64,000 nt of DNA from Levilactobacillus zymae (lineage in GTDB: Bacteria > Bacillota > Bacilli > Lactobacillales > Lactobacillaceae). The position numbers and the translations under genes are program-made. The stretch's first letter is position 1. Each line of letters starts with the position of its first letter. The stretch is taken from NCBI RefSeq assembly GCF_032190635.1, contig NZ_JAVLAS010000001.1, positions 62,001 through 126,000 on the forward strand, read 5' to 3'. The notes below the pieces were generated by a model, which was given only the letters and a program-made list of their open reading frames with translations, was not told the DNA's origin and ran no database searches. This document shows, one piece after another, positions 45,242-54,005 of the stretch.

Positions 45242-47410
45242 TTAATCCTTCTTGTCACCATCATAGACATAACCGTAAGCAACGGTCTTGCCATCTTCAT
45301 GTTCGAAGTAAACCCCTTGGATTTCTGGTGCGAATCCAGGGAAGCGGTTAATCCCTGCTTCAAGAATCATGAAGTAAGTTTGGGCAACCTTGGTCCACTT
45401 TTCACCTGGAGCCACACAGAAGATACCAGGAGGATAAGGTAAAGCACCTTCTAAGGCAGTTTCACCTTCAATGTCACTCAACTTAACGAGCTTGGCATTG
45501 TTCCGCAGTAATTCAACGTTAGCTTGATAAGGCGTCATAGCTTGTTCTGGGAAGTAGTCAGCTAAGAACATTTCCTTTTGGTATTCCTTAGCGTTGTTAC
45601 CCTTGTAGAAGTCATGCAATTCTTGGCAGAGTTGCTTGATGGTGTAGTTGTTGTAACGAGCCTTGTTGTTCGCGTATAAGCGAGGTAAGACTTGTTCCAA
45701 TGGTGCATCAGCCTTAACTAAGGATTCGAACTTAACGATTTGGGAAACCAGGTTGTTCATCTTAGCAGGCGTTTCGGCCGGCGTCATTAAGAACAGGATG
45801 GAGTTCAAGTCGTTCTTTTCAGGGATAATACCGTGTTCACGCAGGTAGTTAGCTAAGATAACGGCAGGAATACCGAAGTCTTCGTATTCACCAGTTTGAA
45901 CGTTGATCCCTGGGGTGGTTAACATGAACTTGTTCGGGTCAACGAAGTATTGGTTATCTTCGTAACCGTCAAAGCCGTGCCACTTAGCACCCTTTTCAAA
46001 GCGCCAGTAATCGATGTCGTTGGCCATCTTTTCGGTGTCGCCGTCTTCCCAGTTCTTACCGTGAACAACTGGTGGGACGAATGGCTTGATCATGGTAGCG
46101 TTCTTGATCAAGTTCTTCCGAGCATTGATCGTCGTGATCAACGTATCATGCCATAACTTCTTACCAGCTTCGCCTTCTTGCATCCGGGCGTTAACGTCCA
46201 GCGTAGCAAACAGTGGGTAGAATGGTGAAGTTGAGGCATATTGGTTGTAAGCGTTGTTGAAACGTTTGTGGTTAATGTAACGCTTTTGACCCTTGATGTG
46301 AGAGTCTTTCTTGTGGATTTGTGATGCTTGTGAGAACCCGGCTTGTTGTTTGTGAGTGGACTGGGTAACCAGGATACCTGGATCTTCCGGTCCTAAGTCT
46401 AACAACAGTGGTGAGGAATCACGCATCATTGGGATGAATTGTTCGTAACCAACCCAAGCGGAGTCGAATAAGATGTAGTCACACAAGTGACCAATCCGGT
46501 CAACGACTTGCCGTGCGTTGTAGATCGTCCCATCGTAAGTCCCTAATTGGATGATAGCTAAACGGAATGGGCGCTTTTGCTTGGCCTTTTCAGGGTCAAC
46601 CTTAGCAGCTTGCTTCCGGATGTAGTCTTCATCGAAGTCACGGGAGTAAATCCCACCGATAAAGCCGTAAGGGTCACGGGAGGTTTCCAGGTAAACTGGA
46701 CGGCCACCGTCTTTAACTAAGGCGTTGTTGTAAATGGACTTGTGGTTGTTCCGGTCGAACAGAACTAAGTCACCAGGAGAAACAGCAGCGGAAACCGCAA
46801 TGTTGTTTGACGTGGTGGTCCCGTTCATAACGAAGTAAGTCTTGTCCGCGTTGAAGACCTTAGCGGCGTGCTTTTCAGCATCCATGGCAGGACCTTCGTG
46901 AATCAATAAGTCCCCAAGGTCAACGTCGGCGTTACAGATATCGGAACGGAAAACGTTTTCGCCAAAGAAGTTGTACAATTCCCGGCCAGCTGGGTGCTTC
47001 CGGAAGTATTGTCCACCTTGGTGTCCTGGACAGTCGAATTGGAGATTCCCACGTTCAACGTATTCTTCCAAGGCCTTGAAGAATGGAGGCAACACACCAT
47101 CTTGGTATTGGGCAGCTGCCGCTTCAATCTCACGATTGTAGAGACGGTGGTCGTATGTGTTCTTCAAATCAATGATGTGATAGATTTTCTCCATCATATC
47201 GCCTTGAATCTTAGAACTGTCATCGGTCATCACGAAGACAGGAATGCCAAACTTGGTATCGTTTACGGCATTAATGACTTCCACATCATGATCCATAACA
47301 ACAACGGCACCTACATCAACAAAGTCAGTGTTGTAAGCATCAACCGTTTCACGGGTTGTCTCAAAACGCTGAGCTGCTTCTTCAGTAGACGCTATTTTTA
47401 AATTTTCCAT
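45242..47410 (-). CDS. speC: Ornithine decarboxylase, inducible-type (first copy)
   Basis: 722 residues, homologous end to end with the next gene. It has FVMNGTTTSN, the PLP lysine in TQSTHKQQAGFSQASQIHKK, EGALPYPPGIFCVAPGE and an N-terminal wing domain (about 1-100) that differs most between the copies. The start ATG at 47410 has AAAAGGAGG seven bases upstream. An IS30-family element begins only 21 bp further upstream, so the native promoter, presumably right of 48474, has been cut off. Substrate ornithine is inferred from the adjacent PotE and from the family; the two copies could differ in pH optimum or substrate range. Confidence 0.93.
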   Translation of the reverse strand: MENLKIASTEEAAQRFETTRETVDAYNTDFVDVGAVVVMDHDVEVINAVNDTKFGIPVFVMTDDSSKIQGDMMEKIYHIIDLKNTYDHRLYNREIEAAAAQYQDGVLPPFFKALEEYVERGNLQFDCPGHQGGQYFRKHPAGRELYNFFGENVFRSDICNADVDLGDLLIHEGPAMDAEKHAAKVFNADKTYFVMNGTTTSNNIAVSAAVSPGDLVLFDRNNHKSIYNNALVKDGGRPVYLETSRDPYGFIGGIYSRDFDEDYIRKQAAKVDPEKAKQKRPFRLAIIQLGTYDGTIYNARQVVDRIGHLCDYILFDSAWVGYEQFIPMMRDSSPLLLDLGPEDPGILVTQSTHKQQAGFSQASQIHKKDSHIKGQKRYINHKRFNNAYNQYASTSPFYPLFATLDVNARMQEGEAGKKLWHDTLITTINARKNLIKNATMIKPFVPPVVHGKNWEDGDTEKMANDIDYWRFEKGAKWHGFDGYEDNQYFVDPNKFMLTTPGINVQTGEYEDFGIPAVILANYLREHGIIPEKNDLNSILFLMTPAETPAKMNNLVSQIVKFESLVKADAPLEQVLPRLYANNKARYNNYTIKQLCQELHDFYKGNNAKEYQKEMFLADYFPEQAMTPYQANVELLRNNAKLVKLSDIEGETALEGALPYPPGIFCVAPGEKWTKVAQTYFMILEAGINRFPGFAPEIQGVYFEHEDGKTVAYGYVYDGDKKD

Positions 47411-47467
47411 GACGTCCTCCTTTTAAGTTTTGGTAGATTGTAAAATTAATCCGAACGCTGTTCGGAC

Positions 47468-47530
47468 AAAAAAGATCAGCTTCCTTTAAAATGGTGTTTA
47501 CCACAAACCCATCTTTTAGGAGCTGATCTT
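47468..47530 (-). terminator. Hairpin inside the IS30 left end: terminator toward the decarboxylase, and cover of the transposase ribosome site
   Basis: AGATCAGCT (47473-47481) pairs with AGCTGATCT (47521-47529), extended by CCT/AGG and an imperfect upper stem. On the minus strand it is followed by TTTTTT (47468-47473), a terminator for transcripts heading to the decarboxylase gene. On the plus strand the right arm contains the transposase AGGAG, so transcripts reading in from outside would hide it. Confidence 0.7.
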
Positions 47531-48460
47531 TTGTCTAGTATAACCTATTCCGAACGAATTAAAATCGAAACCTTTTGTGAACTAGGGCTGTCCAATATCC
47601 AAATGGGCGTTCGGCTGAACCGATCACCGTCAACAATTTCTTATGAATTATCTCGATGTCAACCTTATCAGGCTGAATTAGCACAAACAGATGCCGAATA
47701 CAAGCGATCACGATGTGGTCGGAAAACTAAGCTGAGCGATGAGTTAAAGCAAAAAATTCTCAACCATTTACGTCTAAGCTGGTCACCAGGAATGATTGCT
47801 CACGAATTTAAACTAGCTACTAAATCTATTTATAATTGGCTAAATCAGGGGAGAATTGATTTCTCCTTGAATGATCTACCTGAACATGGCGTACGCCAAC
47901 GGCGTAACGTTGACCAACGATCCAAATATAATCAATCTTTGGGGCGATCAATTGAACAGCGTCCCATGATGATTAATCAACGTAATCGCATCGGCGATTT
48001 TGAACTAGATACAGTCGTTGGTCCTCGTGGGCATAGTAAGGCAGTTTTATTAACTTTAATCGATCGAAAATCACGGTTCCTTTGGGCATACCGGTTAAAA
48101 GATCGAACGACAGCGAGTGTTAATGAAGCACTGACTAAGTTCCTAACAACTTTTAATGGACCGGTGCACAGTTTTACTGTGGACCGTGGTACTGAGTTTA
48201 GTGGGCTAGTATCATTTGAATCACAATATGGTATTAAGACCTATTACTGTCATGCTTATACGCCAGCTGAACGTGGTAGTAATGAACGCTTTAATCGGAA
48301 TTTACGTTATTTTTATCCTAAGGGGACTCGTTTTGAGCACATTAGTGCTCAAGATTTAACGACGACGTTACTCCAAATTAACCAGCGACCGCTTAAAATA
48401 CTCGACTGGCAAACACCGTATCAGGTTATGCTGACCAATTTGTCCAAAAATTCGGATTAA
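47531..48460 (+). CDS. IS30-family transposase
   Basis: 309 residues from a TTG start at 47531 with AGGAG eight bases upstream. The N-terminal helix-turn-helix (ERIKIETFCELGLSNIQMG, then LNRSPSTISYELSR) binds the inverted repeats. The DDE catalytic core shows FELDTVVG (first Asp), FTVDRGTEF (second Asp) and YTPAERGSNERFNRNLRYF (Glu, partly shown), all intact and in the usual IS30 order. The length is normal, so the element may still be active. AT-rich composition relative to the neighbouring genes supports recent arrival. Confidence 0.95.
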   Translation: MSSITYSERIKIETFCELGLSNIQMGVRLNRSPSTISYELSRCQPYQAELAQTDAEYKRSRCGRKTKLSDELKQKILNHLRLSWSPGMIAHEFKLATKSIYNWLNQGRIDFSLNDLPEHGVRQRRNVDQRSKYNQSLGRSIEQRPMMINQRNRIGDFELDTVVGPRGHSKAVLLTLIDRKSRFLWAYRLKDRTTASVNEALTKFLTTFNGPVHSFTVDRGTEFSGLVSFESQYGIKTYYCHAYTPAERGSNERFNRNLRYFYPKGTRFEHISAQDLTTTLLQINQRPLKILDWQTPYQVMLTNLSKNSD

Positions 48461-48474
48461 ATTTGCAATCTACC

Positions 48475-49066
48475 TTTTACCAATTTGACGATTAATTCGC
48501 CTCGGTAAACTTTACACTCTTATTTTTACTACGAATAGAAACCGTTTACAATACCTTTTTGCAAATTCGTTTTTTTCGCTTGTTCAGTTAGCCAACAATT
48601 AGAAAATGATTAGAAAAATCTCATCGCAATTGTCAACCGGTTGCACAACTTGCCCCAACCAACCTACCTCGGCATCAAAATCGCGTCATATCAACGTTTT
48701 GACTTAAAATAAGTTTTTTATTAAATTGAATTATTAACCAACAGTATTATTTAAAACTAATCGAAAATTCTTTAATAATTATATTTTTGTGATTTTATCA
48801 GCAAAATATAATTTTTACTTTTTTTACTTTTCAAGCCGATTTCACGAAAAAACTGGTAAAAATGTTAATTTTCAGGTTCATTCATTACAAATTTTATACT
48901 GCACATGACCCATTTGCCCCATTTTCCGGGTAACTGGCTTCACTAAATTGATTTGTCTGCAATTAGTTCCTCATCAACCGGTAAATTATTGATTTAATTT
49001 TACTTTGTTTCCACCAGCGCGTAAACTGTTCATGTAAGCGATTACTTTTTAGGAGGTCAATTCATC
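48475..49066. promoter_or_regulatory. AT-rich intergenic region, former upstream region of the decarboxylase block
   Basis: 592 bases without a gene. A cre-like AGAAACCGTTTACA lies at 48537-48550 (TGTAAACGGTTTCT on the minus strand, one mismatch). A palindrome TTGTCAACCGGTTGCA at 48630-48645 resembles one upstream of zwf. The part 48700-48880 is very AT-rich (runs of T and A). Before the IS30 insertion, it probably held the decarboxylase promoter; no clear -35/-10 pair was recognised. Confidence 0.5.
49033..49046. promoter_or_regulatory. cre-like site before the 49067 gene
   Basis: TGTAAGCGATTACT fits the CcpA site consensus at 13 of 14 positions. It ends five bases before the ribosome site, where binding would block transcription. 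Confidence 0.5.
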
Positions 49067-49555
49067 ATGTTTAGAGAAATGCGCTTAAAAGATCAACAAT
49101 TGAGTGCTGCGGACAGTCGGCAGATTTTAAAAACCGCCGATTACGGCACCTTGGCACTACTCGACGCGGATTACCCCTACGCCACGCCAATCAGCTACGT
49201 CTACGATCCAGATCAGGATAAAATCTACCTGCACGGGGCACCCACGGGGCAACGTCACGATCTGTTGACCCGCAACTCGGCCGTGGTCTTCTCGGTGGTC
49301 GGCGGACACCAAATTCTGGCTCACCAATACACCATGGCTTACCGCAGCGTTCTGGTCTACGGCCACATTCAGGCACTGACGAATCCTGCCGCAATTCAAC
49401 ACGCCATGGAACTCGTGTCTGAGAAGTACGCACCGGGTCTACTAGCAGGTGGCCGCAAGTATATTGCCTCTGCCAAGGGCCAGTTTGAAGCTTATGCATT
49501 AACGATCGACCATCTGACGGGGAAACGCTCCACCGAACCCCTGACTAACAACTAA
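49067..49555 (+). CDS. Pyridoxamine 5'-phosphate oxidase family protein (NimA-like)
   Basis: 162 residues from ATG 49067 with AGGAGGT upstream. The split-barrel flavin-binding fold shows as TADYGTLALLDADYPYATP (partly), ISYVYDPDQDKIYLHG and the KYAPG motif near residue 123. This subgroup includes NimA-type nitroimidazole reductases and small FMN-binding proteins. It lacks the full PNPOx substrate residues, so a real role in vitamin B6 synthesis is unlikely. Monocistronic, with a possible catabolite-control site and a strong terminator. Confidence 0.82.
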   Translation: MFREMRLKDQQLSAADSRQILKTADYGTLALLDADYPYATPISYVYDPDQDKIYLHGAPTGQRHDLLTRNSAVVFSVVGGHQILAHQYTMAYRSVLVYGHIQALTNPAAIQHAMELVSEKYAPGLLAGGRKYIASAKGQFEAYALTIDHLTGKRSTEPLTNN

Positions 49556-49587
49556 CCGGCAACTTAAAATACTTAGCGGGTATCCGC

Positions 49588-49624
49588 AAAAAAGGACCTC
49601 ACGAAAATTCGTGAGGTCTTTTTC
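49588..49624. terminator. Bidirectional terminator between 49555 and the LacI pseudogene
   Basis: GACCTCACGAA pairs perfectly with TTCGTGAGGTC; there is an A run on the left and a T run on the right, so it can serve both convergent units. Confidence 0.9.
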
Positions 49625-49669
49625 ATGGATTCGGCGCTTTTGAGCTACCGTTTTCCAACCCAAATTCCG

Positions 49670-50659
49670 TTAAATATGCTTAATACTAAACCGCTTGGTG
49701 ATATCGAGCGGTAACGTGAGCAGCTCGTGGGCGGTCTGGGGATTTTTCGCCAGCTCCTCGAGCTTGTCGAAGGCTGCCCGCCCAATATTAGAAGCCGCAA
49801 TGTTGATTGACGACAATTTCGGTGAGACGTAATCGTCAATTTCCAGATTACCGACGCCCAAGACCGACTGGTCCATCGGCAGACGTTTGCCGATCGAAAC
49901 CAGCCCCCGCATAATCCCGATCGCCAGTTCGTCACTGACCGCAAAAATCGCCGTATAGTGCCGGAAACGCACCTAACGCGTTAAATTATAGCCCGCCGCC
50001 AGAGTAGGAATCGTGGTATAGAGGGCCTCATCCGGCAACGTCACATGGTATTCGTTTAACCCTTCCTTGAAGCCGGCAATCACGTTGGGATTCGTCGCCT
50101 GATGCCCCACCGGTAACACCACCGCAATTTCGCGGTGGCCGTTCGCCAGCAGATAATCCGCCGCCAGCTTTCCCACCTGGTGCCAGTCAATCCAGACATC
50201 CGAATCCTCCAGACTGGCTTGGCTGTTGACGACGATCACCAGGACCTGGGCGGCTTCCCCCCAGTTTTTGAGTTGCTGGGTCGCCATGTGCGGTTCACAG
50301 AAAATCAGGCCATCCACCGGTTCATCGAATAACTGATGAGTTTTTTCCGACGTGGGCGCTTCGTACACCACCACCTGAATATCTCCGGCTGCGGCCTGGA
50401 TCCCCGCAATCACGCCGTCATAAAAGGATTGGCTCAGGTCGGGGATCACAATACCCACGCGCATTAATTGCCGTTTACCATGGCGTTGCGACAAGTTCTT
50501 CTCCACGTGATACCCTAACTGATCACGCAATGCAAAAACCCGCCGGCAAGTCGCCGCGCTAAACCGATCACCCTTACCATTCAAGATTAAGGATACCGTC
50601 GTCGGTGAAATCCCCGCTGCCCGGGCAATATCTGTAATCGTCACCTTTTTTGCCATCAT
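49670..50659 (-). pseudogene. LacI-family regulator interrupted by an in-frame TAG
   Basis: From about 50659 the N-terminal DNA-binding domain is intact (VTITDIARAAGISPTTVSL, hinge NLSQRHGKRQLMRVGIVIPD in part). The sugar-binding domain reads to GYNLTR and then hits TAG at 49973-49975. The same frame goes on with VRFRHYTAIFAVSDELAIGI and ends normally at 49670 (IKHI), total about 329 residues. One C-to-T change of a CAG would explain it. The 229-residue product keeps the HTH but lacks half of the effector domain. Its target is not known; palindromes with central CG nearby or upstream of zwf are candidates. It is not followed by any sugar operon. Confidence 0.85.
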
Positions 50660-51112
50660 TAAGTCACACCAATCAATTTTATTAAAGATCCGTCCAGTCG
50701 ATGTCAATGAACCTTGGTCGCCAACGCCTTAGTTATCCTGCTATCGATCCCCCCCCGTTATCTCCGCGTAGTCCCCAAACAAGCGGCCGCGCACGACCGT
50801 GATTAGCTTGCAGGGGACCACCTTCCACAGGGGGAACTGCTTTCATTGTAACAAAAAAATGATAATCGGAAACCTTCAGCCCCCTTTTCCTCAAAAAATC
50901 ACCTTTAGAATTCACCCTAAATAGGCTCACTCATCCGTCCCAGCCCCCAAAATCGATATTTTTTAGTATAAATGTCAGATGTTTTATCATTGGTTACGAC
51001 ACTTTATAGGATTAATTACCATTCAGATTAGCTTTTTGGTACCCAAGTTACCTGAATCATGGCAAAATAGCCTCAAAAGTTCGGGTAAATGAGAAATCCA
51101 TGATAAATCGGG
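50660..51112. other. Intergenic region between the LacI pseudogene and the GlnPH-like gene
   Basis: About 450 bases. A run of eight C at about 50744-50752 and AT-rich parts near 50950-51060 are the only marks. Short frames here lack ribosome sites. No RNA element was recognised. Confidence 0.4.
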
Positions 51113-51153
51113 TTGCGATTCACCCGAGTTGATGTTATATTTTATGACATCAA
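51113..51153 (+). promoter_or_regulatory. Promoter with overlapping inverted repeat of the amino-acid ABC operon
   Basis: TTGCGA (51113-51118) and TATATT (51136-51141) are 17 bp apart. TTGATGT (51129-51135) and ACATCAA (51147-51153) form perfect 7-bp arms around the -10 box, so a repressor bound here would block initiation. AGGAGG follows at about 51163. Confidence 0.6.
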
Positions 51154-51176
51154 ATATAAATTAGGAGGTTGTCACC

Positions 51177-52613
51177 ATGAAGAAATGGCAAGTTGCCGTT
51201 GTCATGTGTCTCGCTATGCTTGGGAGTTGGTTCGGGTTAACCGCCCACGCCCAGGTCGCGGAATACACCATCGCAACGGATACCACGTTTGCCCCGTTTG
51301 AGTTTCAGGTCAAGGGTGGTCAGTCTAAGGGAATTGATATCGACCTCTTAAAGGCCATCGCCAAGAAGGAACACTTTACATATCAGCTGAAGGCTCTGAG
51401 CTTCAACGCCGCTGTCCAACAACTGAGTGCAAACCAAGTTGACGGTGTCATTGCCGGGATGAACATCACCCCCGCCCGAGAAGCCGTCTTCGATTTCTCC
51501 AAACCCTACTACACGTCCGGGGTGGTCATGGCGGTCGCCAAGGACAGTACCGTGAAGAACTTTAACGACTTGAAAGGTAAAACCGTTGCTTTAAAGACCG
51601 GGACGGCGGGGGCCGCCTACGGGAAGTCCATTCAAAGCAAGTATGGCTTTAAGATCAAGTACTTCAACGATTCCAACACCATGTACAACGACGTGAAGGT
51701 TGGTAACTCCGTGGCCTGCTTCGAAGATTACCCGGTCATGTCTTACGGGATCAAGAACGGGATTCCTTTGAAGATCGTTTCTAAGCAATACAACGCCGGC
51801 GATTATGGCTTTGCCGTCAAGAAGGGCAAGAACGCCGCGTTACTGAAGAAGTTTAACGCCGGACTCGCCGCCATCAAGGCCGACGGGACCTACCAGAAGA
51901 TCATCAACAAGTACCTCCACGCCAAAGAATCCAAGATTACCGGTGAAACTGCCAGCAGCCGAACCTTCTTCGGCCTGTTCAGTCAAAATCTAGGGACTCT
52001 GGGTAAAGGGCTGTGGATGACCATCGAATTGACCGTCATCTCCATCATCCTGGCAACCCTCTTGGGATTACTGCTCGGGGTCTTGGGCGTGATGCCCGGT
52101 AAGATTGGGCCGGCCATTTCCAGCACGATCATCTATATCTTCCGGGGGATGCCCCTCATGGTCTTAGCCTTCTTCATCTACATCGGGATTCCCGACCTGA
52201 TTGGTCACGGCTTTAAGATTCCCGCGTTTATCGCCGGGATGATCACCCTGATGCTTAACGAAGGGGCCTACACCGGCGCGTTCGTCAAGGGTGGTTTTCA
52301 AGCCGTCGACGTGGGCCAGATGGAAGCAGCCCGTTCACTAGGGCTCCCTTATTGGAAGGCGATGCGGAAAGTCGTCATGCCCCAAGGAATTCGGATCATG
52401 ATTCCGTCCTTCATCAATCAATTCATCATTACCTTAAAGGACACCTCGATTCTGTCCGTCATTGGGATTGTCGAATTGACACAGACCGGGACGTTAATCA
52501 TCGCCCGGAACTTCGAAGGGTTCAAGATCTGGTTAATGATTGCGATCATCTACCTGATCATCATTACCCTGTTGACTTGGTTATCGAATTGGGTTCAAAG
52601 GAGGATTAACTAG
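51177..52613 (+). CDS. glnP: Amino-acid ABC transporter, fused substrate-binding and permease protein (GlnPH type)
   Basis: 478 residues. Residues 1-25 are a signal peptide/anchor (ending AHAQ). Residues about 29-250 are a family-3 solute-binding domain ([45 protein letters not shown]). After a short linker ([12 protein letters not shown]) the permease domain (about 262-478) has five helices and the EAA motif [20 protein letters not shown]. The fusion is common in lactic acid bacteria for glutamine/glutamate uptake. Substrate by homology is Gln/Glu, possibly another polar amino acid. The ATPase gene starts 2 bp after the stop codon, and its ribosome site lies inside this gene. Confidence 0.93.
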   Translation: MKKWQVAVVMCLAMLGSWFGLTAHAQVAEYTIATDTTFAPFEFQVKGGQSKGIDIDLLKAIAKKEHFTYQLKALSFNAAVQQLSANQVDGVIAGMNITPAREAVFDFSKPYYTSGVVMAVAKDSTVKNFNDLKGKTVALKTGTAGAAYGKSIQSKYGFKIKYFNDSNTMYNDVKVGNSVACFEDYPVMSYGIKNGIPLKIVSKQYNAGDYGFAVKKGKNAALLKKFNAGLAAIKADGTYQKIINKYLHAKESKITGETASSRTFFGLFSQNLGTLGKGLWMTIELTVISIILATLLGLLLGVLGVMPGKIGPAISSTIIYIFRGMPLMVLAFFIYIGIPDLIGHGFKIPAFIAGMITLMLNEGAYTGAFVKGGFQAVDVGQMEAARSLGLPYWKAMRKVVMPQGIRIMIPSFINQFIITLKDTSILSVIGIVELTQTGTLIIARNFEGFKIWLMIAIIYLIIITLLTWLSNWVQRRIN

Positions 52614-52615
52614 TC

Positions 52616-53362
52616 ATGGCTGATACAGCAATTAAAGTGCACGTCCAAGATCTCCACAAGAGTTACGGGGACACCGAGGTCCTCAAGGGACTCAATTTGG
52701 ACGTCAAAAATAACGAAGTCGTTTGCATGATTGGGCCGTCCGGGTCCGGGAAAAGTACCTTTCTGCGGTGCCTGACCAACCTCGAAGTCCCTTCACAAGG
52801 TCAAATCGTCATCAACGGCCACGACCTTTCCGATCCCCAGACTAACATCGACTTGGTCCGGGAAAACATCGGCATGGTCTTTCAACACTTCAACCTATTT
52901 CCCAACATGAACGTCTTGCAAAACATCACCCTGGCGCCCATCCAGCTGAAGAAGATGACCCCGGCCGAAGCGGATAAAACCGGGCGGGAGCTGCTCGATC
53001 AAGTGGGCTTAGCCGACAAGGCGACGGCCCTCCCGACCGCGCTTTCCGGGGGGCAACAACAACGGGTCGCCATCGCGCGAGCCTTAGCCATGCACCCCAA
53101 GATCATGTTGTTTGACGAACCCACGTCCGCACTGGATCCCGAAATGGTCGGCGACGTGCTGGATGTCATGAAGCAACTGGCTCGTGACGGTATGACCATG
53201 ATCGTGGTCACCCACGAAATGGGCTTCGCCAAGGAAGTGGCCGATCGGGTCGTCTTTATGGCCGACGGGCTGATTCGTGAGAGTGGCGCGCCCCAGGACA
53301 TCTTCGAACACCCTAAGAATCCGCGATTACAAGACTTCTTAAATAAAGTGATCAACGTTTAG
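52616..53362 (+). CDS. glnQ: Amino-acid ABC transporter ATP-binding protein
   Basis: 248 residues, a polar-amino-acid type ABC ATPase. Walker [10 protein letters not shown] (about 41-49), Q-loop [13 protein letters not shown], signature [15 protein letters not shown] (about 143-157), Walker [13 protein letters not shown] and the switch His in VVTHEMGFA are all intact. It powers the fused binding-protein/permease encoded just upstream, working as a dimer on the cytoplasmic face. GGAGG at 52601-52605 is its ribosome site. Confidence 0.95.
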   Translation: MADTAIKVHVQDLHKSYGDTEVLKGLNLDVKNNEVVCMIGPSGSGKSTFLRCLTNLEVPSQGQIVINGHDLSDPQTNIDLVRENIGMVFQHFNLFPNMNVLQNITLAPIQLKKMTPAEADKTGRELLDQVGLADKATALPTALSGGQQQRVAIARALAMHPKIMLFDEPTSALDPEMVGDVLDVMKQLARDGMTMIVVTHEMGFAKEVADRVVFMADGLIRESGAPQDIFEHPKNPRLQDFLNKVINV

Positions 53363-53372
53363 CCTTAATACC

Positions 53373-53417
53373 AAAGGGCGGTTCAAAATCTCCTCAGAGA
53401 TTCTGAACCGCCCTTTT
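53373..53417. terminator. Bidirectional terminator after glnPQ
   Basis: AAAGGGCGGTTCA pairs with TGAACCGCCCTTT and extends with AATCT/AGATT. It serves glnQ and the convergent gene at 53425. Confidence 0.9.
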
Positions 53418-53424
53418 GGTGACT

Positions 53425-53862
53425 CTAGGCCTTAAATTGGATGATTTCCTTGGTCCGCCCCAATCCCGGGTCGGCCTTGACGTCCCCTAATTTCAATTCA
53501 AAGACCACCAAAGTATCCCCGATGGCGTCCCAGACCTGTTGATAGTGGGGTACCGTGGCGAGGTATAACGGCAGTAGGTCTTGCATGGTCCGCGTCGATG
53601 ACGTTAACTTAACGTGCTTGGCGCGCAGGAAGGGGTTTCCCGGCGTCCCGTCATTCGGAATGGTAATCAACGCAACGTCCGGCTGTTGCTCGTAACTGGC
53701 AATGGCCTCACTGGTCTTGACGGACGAAAAGAACAGGGTGTCGGGCGATTGCTCGTCCCACACGAAGTTCACGATCTTCACATCGGCCTGATTATCCAAG
53801 GCCGTACTCAGCGCAATCTTGTTGGTCGTCGCTTTCACTTCTTTAAATAACGTTAAATCCAT
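53425..53862 (-). CDS. Pyridoxamine 5'-phosphate oxidase family protein
   Basis: 145 residues from ATG 53862, chosen because AAGGAG lies nine bases upstream; an ATG at 53883 precedes that site. It has the flavin split-barrel pattern KIALSTALDNQADVKIVNF, DTLFFSSVKTSEAIASYEQQ (partly) and VALITIPNDG. It is a small cytoplasmic FMN-binding protein of the same broad fold as the protein at 49067 but clearly diverged. Reaction unknown. Confidence 0.8.
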   Translation of the reverse strand: MDLTLFKEVKATTNKIALSTALDNQADVKIVNFVWDEQSPDTLFFSSVKTSEAIASYEQQPDVALITIPNDGTPGNPFLRAKHVKLTSSTRTMQDLLPLYLATVPHYQQVWDAIGDTLVVFELKLGDVKADPGLGRTKEIIQFKA

Positions 53863-54005
53863 CACGGGAAACTCCTTTTGCAATTAGATTGATCTTTTTT
53901 AGGTGCTACCTTGACCGGCTTCATCCGGCTTGTCAGGTAATCTCAGTATACCCTACTTCAACCCCAAAAGGGGAACGTAAGTTTGTAATTTTTTCTCACC
54001 GGCAA

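Larger units (their letters stand above)
47432..48474 (+). mobile_element. IS30-family insertion sequence
   Basis: 1043 bp. Imperfect inverted repeats of about 24 bp bound it: GGTAGATTGTAAAATTAATC at the left and, read inward, GGTAGATTGCAAATTTAATC at the right. Both are flanked by TTT, a possible 3-bp target duplication. One transposase gene fills it. It lies between the first ornithine decarboxylase gene and that gene's upstream region. Confidence 0.92.

Noticed and set aside
47451-47465. CCGAACGCTGTTCGG palindrome upstream of the decarboxylase gene as an operator
   Set aside because: It belongs to the IS30 terminal region, so it is not part of native decarboxylase control.
50733-50930. 65-codon minus-strand frame upstream of the LacI pseudogene
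   Set aside because: Starts with GTG without a ribosome site and runs over a C8 tract; no support as a gene.
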